From NCBI GenBank assembly GCA_947456005.1, contig CANGRP010000173.1, positions 1-5,495 on the forward strand: a stretch of 5,495 nucleotides of DNA, in the 5' to 3' direction. The notes beneath the pieces are model-generated. The model saw only the letters and a program-made list of their open reading frames with translations, made no database searches and was not told the DNA's origin. Position numbers and translations under genes: made by a program. The DNA comes from Caulobacteraceae bacterium (GTDB lineage Bacteria; Pseudomonadota; Alphaproteobacteria; Caulobacterales; Caulobacteraceae). Shown piece by piece: positions 1 through 4,969 of this stretch. The first letter of the stretch is position 1. Every line of letters begins with the position of its first letter.

Positions 1-422
1 GCCGCGCCGAGGCGGCGCAGGCTCCGGCCCTGTCTCCCGCCCAGGCCGACGCCATCCGCGCCTTCCTGGCCATCCGCGAAGCGCCTCGCCCCGCTCTCGC
101 CCGGCTCGCCCGGCTCGCCCCCGGAGCGGCGGCCCTGCAGGCGAGACTGACGGACTGGAACCGGCGCCTGGACCTGATCGAGGCGGTTCCCGCCGGCGCC
201 GCGCCGGCGATCTTCGAGGCCGCCCCCCGCGGGGACTTCGCCTACTACGATGGCCTGGTGTTCGAGGTTCTGTCCGGGACCCTGGGGCCGGGACGGCCCG
301 TGGCGGCGGGAGGACGGTACGACGGCCTTCCCGTGCGCCTGTCGGGGTCCGGCGCGGCCAAGGGGGCGGCCCTGGGCGGCATGGTCCTGCCCGGTCGCGC
401 CATTGCGGAGACGGGACAATGA
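1..422 (+). CDS. hisZ: HisZ, ATP phosphoribosyltransferase regulatory subunit, C-terminal part (5' end outside window)
   Basis: HisZ is a catalytically inactive paralogue of histidyl-tRNA synthetase that binds short HisG and is needed for activity and histidine feedback in the first step of histidine synthesis. The reading frame is open from the left edge (first full codon at 3) and ends in TGA at 420-422, giving 139 residues. Seen in the sequence: the HisRS-like motif FAYYDGLVFEVL (visible residues 79-90) and VAAGGRYDGL (100-109), the two class II histidine-binding signatures. The last stretch, ALGGMVLPGRAIAETGQ, stands where HisRS has its motif 3 and lacks the usual GLERL-type arginine signature, which fits HisZ rather than a true synthetase. 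The protein also ends soon after the catalytic core, with no anticodon-binding domain. The stop overlaps the hisG start (ATGA), so the two are probably translationally coupled. A hisS gene just upstream would be usual in this group but lies outside the window. Confidence 0.93.
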   Translation, partial: RAEAAQAPALSPAQADAIRAFLAIREAPRPALARLARLAPGAAALQARLTDWNRRLDLIEAVPAGAAPAIFEAAPRGDFAYYDGLVFEVLSGTLGPGRPVAAGGRYDGLPVRLSGSGAAKGAALGGMVLPGRAIAETGQ

Positions 423-1369
423 CCGACGCCCTGACCCTCGCCATTCCCTCCAAGGGGCGATTGAAGGAGCAGGTCGAGGCCTGGCTCCAGGACTGCGGCC
501 TCAGTCTGGCCATGAGCGGAGGTGACCGCGGCTACCGCGCCCGCCTGCGCGGCGTGGACGGGGTGCAGGTGCGGCTGCTGTCCGCCGGGGACATCGCCTC
601 GGCCCTCGTCTCCGGCGAAGTGCACCTGGGCGTCACGGGCGAGGACCTCCTGCGCGAGCAGGGCGCCGAGGCCTCCGCCTCCGCCCTGCTGCTTCGTGCG
701 CTCGGCTTTGGCCGCGCCGACCTGGTGGTGGCGGCGCCGAAGAGCTGGCTGGACGTCTCGACCTTGGCCGACCTGGAGGAGGTGGCCCACGAGCGCTTGG
801 TCCGCACCGGCCGACGGCTCAGGGTCGCCACCAAATACCTCGTCCAGACACGCGAGTTCTTCGCCCGCTATGGGGTGACGGACTACCGGATCGTCGAATC
901 GGGCGGCGCCACCGAGGGGGCGCCGGCGGCGGGCGCCGCCGACATCGTGGTCGATATCACCACCACCGGGGCGACCCTCCAGGCCAACGACCTGAAGATT
1001 CTCGAGGACGGCGTCATCCTCCGGAGCCAGGCCCAGCTGGCGGCGGGACTCCGGGCGGCCTGGACGACCGAGGGGCTCGCTGCAGCTGAGTCGCTTCTTC
1101 GGATCCTGGAGGCCCGCGCAGCCGCGCACGCCTCGGCGACCCTCATCTGGCCCGGCGGGGATGAGGATCCGATCCTGCCGGAACTCGAGTCCCTGGGGGC
1201 GGTGCGGCGGCCGAATGGCCTCCTGGCGCCGGTGGATCTCGTGGCCCGCGTGGCGGCCCGCCTGACCGCTGCGGGACGCGGTCCGGTCACTGCTTCACGC
1301 CCGGACTTCGTGTTCGAGACGGCCTGCCCACCGGTCGAGCGGCTACGGGCCGCCCTTGGTGGTAATTGA
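419..1369 (+). CDS. hisG: HisG, ATP phosphoribosyltransferase catalytic subunit with C-terminal extension
   Basis: HisG joins ATP and PRPP to give phosphoribosyl-ATP, the committed step of histidine synthesis, in the cytoplasm. The 316-residue protein starts with the family pattern LTLAIPSKGRLKEQ (5-18) and has GVTGEDLL (71-78), RVATKY (135-140), VESGGATEGAP (159-169) and the PRPP-binding loop DIVVDITTTGATLQAN (175-190). The ATG at 419 has a GGAG at 407-410 with 8-base spacing and overlaps the hisZ stop, so this start is well supported. The first ~230 residues match the HisZ-dependent short form of alphaproteobacteria as I remember it (about 231 residues in rhizobia). Residues ~232-316 are extra. 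Their pattern (LPELES, then a predicted strand, helix VDLVARVAARLTAAG, strand SRPDFVFE, helix) faintly recalls the regulatory domain of long HisG, but I cannot assign it. No frameshift is evident. Being last in the visible operon, it is probably terminated at the hairpin near 1553-1580. Confidence 0.97.
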   Translation: MTDALTLAIPSKGRLKEQVEAWLQDCGLSLAMSGGDRGYRARLRGVDGVQVRLLSAGDIASALVSGEVHLGVTGEDLLREQGAEASASALLLRALGFGRADLVVAAPKSWLDVSTLADLEEVAHERLVRTGRRLRVATKYLVQTREFFARYGVTDYRIVESGGATEGAPAAGAADIVVDITTTGATLQANDLKILEDGVILRSQAQLAAGLRAAWTTEGLAAAESLLRILEARAAAHASATLIWPGGDEDPILPELESLGAVRRPNGLLAPVDLVARVAARLTAAGRGPVTASRPDFVFETACPPVERLRAALGGN

Positions 1370-1390
1370 CGAAACTGTCAGGATTTTCCG
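1364..1390 (+). repeat. Direct repeat copy A with internal dyad, overlapping the hisG stop
   Basis: This 27-base element starts AATTGACGAA and continues CTGTCAG and then TTTTCCG; it recurs at 1594-1619. The first 18 bases match copy B at 16 positions, followed by a one-base indel and one substitution, after which TTTTCCG matches again. Inside it TGAC (1367-1370) and GTCA (1377-1380) form a 4-bp dyad with a 6-base centre, the size of a small dimeric-repressor operator. The hisG TGA stop lies within it. Function is not known to me. Confidence 0.7.
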
Positions 1391-1415
1391 GCCCATCGGG
1401 AAGATTGGACGCGCG

Positions 1416-1434
1416 GTCAACCCTGGCGGTTGAC
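1416..1434. repeat. Perfect 7-bp inverted repeat, 5-base spacer
   Basis: GTCAACC (1416-1422) and GGTTGAC (1428-1434) are perfect reverse complements around CTGGC. The right arm is part of a consensus-like TTGACA hexamer (1430-1435). It could be a regulator site overlapping a -35 element of the downstream RNA, or a small RNA hairpin in the hisG 3' region. The TTGAC/GTCAA words are the same as in the flanking direct repeats, in the opposite arrangement. Confidence 0.5.
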
Positions 1435-1458
1435 AGGGCGGGAGATTTGCCTTCAAGT
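1430..1458 (+). promoter_or_regulatory. Weak candidate promoter for the intergenic RNA
   Basis: TTGACA at 1430-1435 matches the sigma-70 -35 consensus exactly. At 17-base spacing the -10 position reads TCAAGT (1453-1458), which is poor, so the call rests on the -35 hexamer and on the position ahead of a structured, terminated RNA. If used, transcription would begin near 1465 and give an RNA of roughly 115 bases ending at 1580. Confidence 0.25.
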
Positions 1459-1492
1459 CTGTAACTGCGAGAGACATGGCGGCCTTCGAACC

Positions 1493-1580
1493 GTCAATCT
1501 CCGGCGTTTCGGGGAGGAAACGCCCTCTTAATTCCAAGGCCAAAGGCCAATGCAACCCGCCGCAAGGCGGGTTGTTTTTT
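1493..1580 (+). ncRNA. Candidate trans-acting small RNA, possibly suhB/mmgR (alpha-r8) type
   Basis: Between hisG and the flavoprotein gene there is a compact run of RNA-like structure without a supported reading frame. Seen: a perfect 8-bp stem, GGCGTTTC (1503-1510) with GAAACGCC (1517-1524), closing a purine-rich GGGGAG loop; then a single-stranded-looking CTCTTAATTCC; then GGCC-AAA-GGCC (1538-1548); then a strong intrinsic terminator. This order of hairpin, linker, GGCC element and terminator is what a free-standing sRNA looks like. The core GGGGAGGAAACGCC resembles, from memory, the alphaproteobacterial suhB/mmgR family (Rfam suhB), whose member in Sinorhizobium affects polyhydroxybutyrate storage; I could not run a covariance search. 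The 5' end is a guess; the structured part is 1503-1580. The alternative is that it is simply the structured 3' end of the hisG transcript. Confidence 0.5.
1553..1580 (+). terminator. Rho-independent terminator after hisG / of the candidate sRNA
   Basis: CAACCCGCC (1553-1561) pairs perfectly with GGCGGGTTG (1566-1574) around a GCAA tetraloop, and six T residues (1575-1580) follow at once. One more G-T pair can extend the stem (1552 with 1575). The T-tract lies on the + strand side only, so it acts on rightward transcription and should separate the histidine operon from the flavoprotein gene. Confidence 0.9.
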
Positions 1581-1593
1581 GCAACGCCACTGA

Positions 1594-1619
1594 AATTGAC
1601 GAAGTTGTCAGTTTTTCCG
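1594..1619 (+). repeat. Direct repeat copy B with internal dyad, upstream of the flavoprotein gene
   Basis: This is the second copy of the element at 1364-1390, starting AATTGACGAA and ending TTTTTCCG. TGAC (1597-1600) and GTCA (1607-1610) form the same dyad. It begins 13 bases after the terminator T-tract and ends 37 bases before the flavoprotein ATG, where an operator or promoter for that gene would be expected. TTGACG at 1596-1601 resembles a -35 hexamer, but no AT-rich -10 follows at a usual distance, so I call it a repeat and not a promoter. Confidence 0.7.
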
Positions 1620-1656
1620 AGGCCGTTGCCGTCGTCTGGTCCGGGAGGTCACGCCC

Positions 1657-2862
1657 ATGTCCCGTCCGAAGGTGGTGATCGTCGGCGCCGGTCCTGCAGG
1701 GTTGATCGCGGCGGAGGTTCTCGCCCGGGGCGGGGCGCAGGTGGTGGTGCACGAGCGCATGCCCAGCCCCGCCCGTCGCCTGCTCATGGCCGGTCGCGGC
1801 GGACTCAACCTGACCCATTCCGAGGCCCTGACGGACATGTTGGGTCGCTACGGCGACCGGTCGTCCCGCCTGGCGCCCCTGCTCGAGGCCTTTCCGCCTC
1901 AGGCCCTTCGCGACTGGGTGGAGGGCCTGGGCCAGGAGACCTTCGTGGGCTCCAGCGGCCGGATCTTTCCCAAGGCCCTGAAGGCCTCCCCCCTCGTCCG
2001 GGCCTGGCTCGTCCGCCTGGCCGCGCTGGGCGTCGAGATCCACCTGCGCTCGACCTGGGCGGGCTGGGACGCCAAGGGGCGTCCCTTGTTTCAGCAGGAG
2101 GATGGAGGCCGGGTCGCCCAGCCCGCCGACGCCCTGTTGCTTGCCCTGGGCGGCGCCAGCTGGCCCCGTCTGGGCGCTGACGGTGGGTGGACAGACATCC
2201 TGTCGGCGGCGGGCGCCCCGCCGGCCCCGCTCCAGGCGGCCAATTGCGGCTTCGTCGCGGACTTCAGGCCCGGCTTCGTCCAACGGTTCGCCGGAGCGCC
2301 GCTGAAGGCCGCAGCTCTGCGCCATGCCGATCGCTCGGTCCGTGGGGAAATTCTCCTGACCGAGCGGGGCCTGGAGGGTGGCGCCGTCTACGCCCTCTCG
2401 GCCCCGATCCGGGAAACCCTTGCGGCTACCGGCGAGGCCTGGGCCTTCATCGATCTTCGTCCGGACCGGCTCGCCGCAGATCTCGCCGCCCGCCTGGCCC
2501 GACAGGACCGCAAGGCCAGCTTTTCGAACCGTTTGCGCAAGGCGCTTTCCCTTTCGCCCGCCGCCATCGCCCTGCTGCGGGAGGCGGGGCCGGTCCCAAT
2601 GGAGCCGCTCGCCCTGGCGGAACGGGTCAAGTCCGTACCCGTCCGGCTCATCGCGACGGCGGGCCTGGAGCGCGCCATCTCCACCGCCGGCGGCGTGCGC
2701 TTCGAGGACCTCGACTCCGGCCTGCAGCTGCGCGCCCGACCCGGGACCTGGATCGCCGGCGAGATGCTGGACTGGGAGGCGCCCACGGGGGGCTACCTCC
2801 TGCAGGCCGTCTTCGCGACCGGCGTCCACGCCGCCCGGGACATCCTGACCCGGCTCGGCTGA
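1657..2862 (+). CDS. NAD(P)/FAD-dependent oxidoreductase, HI0933-like, PP_4765 flavoprotein type
   Basis: This is a 401-residue cytoplasmic flavoprotein of unknown substrate. The N-terminus is a Rossmann FAD-binding segment, VVIVGAGPAGL (6-16), ending in the acidic ribose-binding E33. It is followed by GRGGLNLTHSE (46-56), the counterpart of the GGGRCN motif of HI0933 proteins, and VGSSGRIFPKALKASP (97-112), which I associate with the PP_4765 subgroup. A C-terminal second flavin motif, AGEMLDWEAPTGGYLLQ (367-383), is also typical of HI0933-like proteins. Length fits the family, and both FAD segments are intact, so it looks functional. The ATG at 1657 has GGGAGG at 1643-1648 with 8-base spacing. 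A terminator lies upstream, so it is probably its own transcription unit, perhaps controlled through the dyad at 1594-1619. Related BaiN-type proteins have been linked to bile-acid or sulfur redox chemistry, but nothing here supports assigning those roles. Confidence 0.93.
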   Translation: MSRPKVVIVGAGPAGLIAAEVLARGGAQVVVHERMPSPARRLLMAGRGGLNLTHSEALTDMLGRYGDRSSRLAPLLEAFPPQALRDWVEGLGQETFVGSSGRIFPKALKASPLVRAWLVRLAALGVEIHLRSTWAGWDAKGRPLFQQEDGGRVAQPADALLLALGGASWPRLGADGGWTDILSAAGAPPAPLQAANCGFVADFRPGFVQRFAGAPLKAAALRHADRSVRGEILLTERGLEGGAVYALSAPIRETLAATGEAWAFIDLRPDRLAADLAARLARQDRKASFSNRLRKALSLSPAAIALLREAGPVPMEPLALAERVKSVPVRLIATAGLERAISTAGGVRFEDLDSGLQLRARPGTWIAGEMLDWEAPTGGYLLQAVFATGVHAARDILTRLG

Positions 2863-2866
2863 GGCC

Positions 2867-4801
2867 TCACCAGATCCGGGCGCGGTTTTCCGGCGGCAGG
2901 TACATGGGGTCGCCGGGCTTGACGCCGAAGGCCTCATGGAAGGCGTCGATGTTCCGGACTGGAAGGTTGACCCGCGCCTTGGGCGGTGAGTGGGGCCCCG
3001 TGGTCAACTGCTGGCGCGCCCGGTCATCCCGGAGCTTGGTCCGCCAGACCTGCGCCCATCCATAGAAGACCCGCTGGTCACCCGTCAGGCCGTCGATCAC
3101 CGGCGCAGGCGCTCCCTTCAAGGAGGCGCGGTAACCGTCGAGCGCGAGCAGGAGTCCGCCCAGGTCGGCGATGTTTTCCCCCATTGTGAGGTCTCCCTTG
3201 ATGAAGACCCCCGGAAGGGCCTCGAAGGCGGAGTATTGGGCGCCCAGCTTGGCGGCCTCAGCGTTGAAGCGCTCGGCGTCCTGCGGGGTCCACCAGTCCG
3301 ACAAGCGCCCGTCTCCATCCGACTTCCGGCCCTGGTCATCGAAGCCGTGGGTGATCTCGTGGCCGATCACGCCGCCGATCGCGCCGTAGTTGATCGCCAT
3401 GTCGCCGGCGGGGTCAAAGAAGGGAGGTTGAAGGATGGCGGCCGGGAAGACGATCACGTTACGCGTGGAGGAATAGTAGGCGTTCACCGTCGCCGGGGTC
3501 ATGCTCCATTCCTTGCGGTCCACCCGGCTGTTGAGGCGCGCCACGCGGCGGTTCCAGTCCCAGGCCCGGGCGCGGGAGACATCGCCGAACAGGTCGCCGG
3601 GTTTCATCTCCAGGCCGGTATAGTCCAGCCAGGCGTCAGGATAGCCGATCATGACGCTGAACTTGGACAGCTTCTCCAGGGCCTTGGACTCCGGCGGGAA
3701 GTAGGCGGCCACGTAGTCCCGGCCCAGGGCCTCGCCGAGCTGGTCATCCACCAGGGTCACGGCGCGCTTCCAGCGCGGCTGCTGCTGGGGCTGGCCAGTC
3801 AGGACCTTGCCCCGGAACTCGAAGTTCGCCTGGTCGAACTCGGGCGCGAGATACGGCGCGGCCTCGTCCACCAGGCTGAGGGCCATGTAAGCCTTGAGGG
3901 TGTCCAGCGGGGTCTCCGCATAGATCTTCGCGATCTCGGGAACGGCGCCCTGCTCGCGCAGGATCACTCGCTTCACGCCGGAGAGCCCGGCGCCCACCAG
4001 GTAGTCGGCCCAGGCGAAGCCCGGTGCGCTCCGGGCCAGTTCGGCGGGGGTGTCGGGATTGTAGGTCTTGTCCCGGTCCCGGCGCTGGGCGTTGGTCCAG
4101 GAGGCCTTCGCGATCCGGGTCTCGAAGGCGAGGATGGCGTCCGCCGCCTTACCGGGGTCGGTCCATCCCGCCAAGGTCAGCAGGCGTTCGGCGTAGGCAC
4201 GGTATTCCGCCCTCTGGCGTTCGAATCTCGGCTCCAGATAGTAGTCCTGGTCCGGAAGGTTCAGTCCTGACTGGCTCACATAGACGGCGTAGGCCTGCGG
4301 GTTGCGGGCGTCATCGGAAACAAAGACCGAGAAGACCGAAGCCCCGAAGCCCTGGGCGGAACGGCCCATCAGGCGGGCGGCGTCCCGGTGGTTGCGAAGG
4401 CCCCGGATCTCCTTCAGCGCGGGGGTGATGGGCTGGGCGCCCAGGGCGGCGATCCGGCCTTCGTCCATATAGTTCCGGTAAAGGGTGGCCAGGCGCTGGC
4501 GATCCGCCGTGGGCGCCGGATCCGCTGCGGCGGCCTCAAGCACGGCGTGCATGCGGTTCACGGACAGCTCGCGCAGGGCGTCGAAGGCGCCATAGCTGGA
4601 GCGGTCCGCCGGGATCTCCAGCTTGTCGAGGTAGGTTCCGTTGGCGTGGACGAAGAAGTCCCGCGCAGCCGGCGTGGCGGCGTCCCGGCCGGACACGTCG
4701 AAGCCCCATGCGCCCATGCGGGGCGCCGTGAGGTCGGCGGCGGCGGCCGGAAGGGCGAAGGCGAGGGCCAGGGCAATGGTCAGCGGGCGCGACAGGATCA
4801 T
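2867..4801 (-). CDS. Secreted M13 family (neprilysin-like) zinc metallopeptidase with an apparent internal deletion
   Basis: M13 peptidases cut short peptides at the amino side of hydrophobic residues; bacterial ones are usually periplasmic or exported. From the ATG at 4801 the protein has 644 residues. Residues 1-22 are a signal peptide (basic R5, hydrophobic LTIALALAFALP, AAA cleavage region) without a lipobox Cys. Catalytic features: NAYY (440-443), zinc motif HEITH (481-485), GENIAD (541-546) with the third ligand E542 and D546, HSPPKAR (604-610) matching neprilysin His711/Arg717, and a C-terminal W644. The start was chosen because GGAG (4808-4811) lies 6 bases upstream. An in-frame ATG at 4837 is possible but has a weaker site and puts 12 residues before the signal peptide. 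Odd point: residues 371-382 run from ESKA directly into LEKLSKFS, where neprilysin has about 30 more residues including a WMDAETK motif. The gene converges on the flavoprotein gene and diverges from the antiporter gene. Confidence 0.95.
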   Translation of the reverse strand: MILSRPLTIALALAFALPAAAADLTAPRMGAWGFDVSGRDAATPAARDFFVHANGTYLDKLEIPADRSSYGAFDALRELSVNRMHAVLEAAAADPAPTADRQRLATLYRNYMDEGRIAALGAQPITPALKEIRGLRNHRDAARLMGRSAQGFGASVFSVFVSDDARNPQAYAVYVSQSGLNLPDQDYYLEPRFERQRAEYRAYAERLLTLAGWTDPGKAADAILAFETRIAKASWTNAQRRDRDKTYNPDTPAELARSAPGFAWADYLVGAGLSGVKRVILREQGAVPEIAKIYAETPLDTLKAYMALSLVDEAAPYLAPEFDQANFEFRGKVLTGQPQQQPRWKRAVTLVDDQLGEALGRDYVAAYFPPESKALEKLSKFSVMIGYPDAWLDYTGLEMKPGDLFGDVSRARAWDWNRRVARLNSRVDRKEWSMTPATVNAYYSSTRNVIVFPAAILQPPFFDPAGDMAINYGAIGGVIGHEITHGFDDQGRKSDGDGRLSDWWTPQDAERFNAEAAKLGAQYSAFEALPGVFIKGDLTMGENIADLGGLLLALDGYRASLKGAPAPVIDGLTGDQRVFYGWAQVWRTKLRDDRARQQLTTGPHSPPKARVNLPVRNIDAFHEAFGVKPGDPMYLPPENRARIW

Positions 4802-4808
4802 CGAAAGC

Positions 4809-4852
4809 TCCGGGGCATGGGTCGGTGGGCGGCGCATAGCCACTGCCCCGGA
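4809..4852 (-). promoter_or_regulatory. Leader stem-loop covering part of the M13 peptidase ribosome binding site
   Basis: In the peptidase mRNA, UCCGGGGCA (4852-4844) pairs perfectly with UGCCCCGGA (4817-4809): nine pairs, mostly G-C, closing a 26-base loop. The 3' arm contains the GGA of the GGAG Shine-Dalgarno (4811-4808), and the start codon at 4801 follows 7 bases later. If it folds it should lower initiation at this start; the alternative in-frame ATG (4837) lies in the loop. No known riboswitch or thermometer class is recognised. Confidence 0.45.
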
Positions 4853-4863
4853 TCCAGGCACCT

Positions 4864-4892
4864 GTTTTCTGAACTGTCCACCCCTCGTCCAA
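4864..4892 (-). promoter_or_regulatory. Weak candidate promoter for the M13 peptidase gene
   Basis: On the - strand TTGGAC (4892-4887) is followed after 17 bases by GAAAAC (4869-4864). The -35 is good and the -10 weak (three of six consensus bases). Initiation would fall near 4857, giving a leader of about 56 bases that includes the whole 4852-4809 stem-loop. The rest of the divergent region (4802-4969, 168 bp) holds a short GGGGC/GCCCC hairpin near 4915-4929 and GATAGT at 4909-4914 as a possible + strand -10 without a convincing -35. Confidence 0.22.
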
Positions 4893-4969
4893 TCTGCGTC
4901 TCGCCATCGATAGTGGGGCCTCGCGCCCCGCTCCGGCATGGGCCATAGTCGAAGCGCACGAGGACGATC

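Noticed and set aside
245..1129. - strand open frame (294 codons) opposite hisZ-hisG
   Set aside because: Low-complexity G/R/A-rich translation without motifs, opposite unambiguous hisZ and hisG.
1430..1560. Small RNA on the - strand, with a CUCCCC loop resembling anti-Shine-Dalgarno sRNAs
   Set aside because: The hairpin is as good on this strand, but there is no T-tract after a stem in that direction, while the + strand has a full terminator. Still worth including in a two-strand RNA search.
1476..2180. + strand open frame (234 codons) starting in the intergenic region
   Set aside because: It reads through the terminator hairpin and then the flavoprotein gene out of frame, with a low-complexity translation; no ribosome site was seen.
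1528..2937. Long - strand open frame (469 codons) opposite the flavoprotein gene
   Set aside because: It is an antisense shadow of a GC-rich gene: its composition is G/P/R/A-rich with no domain motif, and it lies opposite a gene with clear FAD motifs and a good ribosome site.
2990..4270. Long + strand open frame (426 codons) opposite the M13 peptidase
   Set aside because: No recognisable motif, and the opposite strand carries HEITH, GENIAD and NAYY in a continuous frame; it is an open antisense frame due to GC bias.
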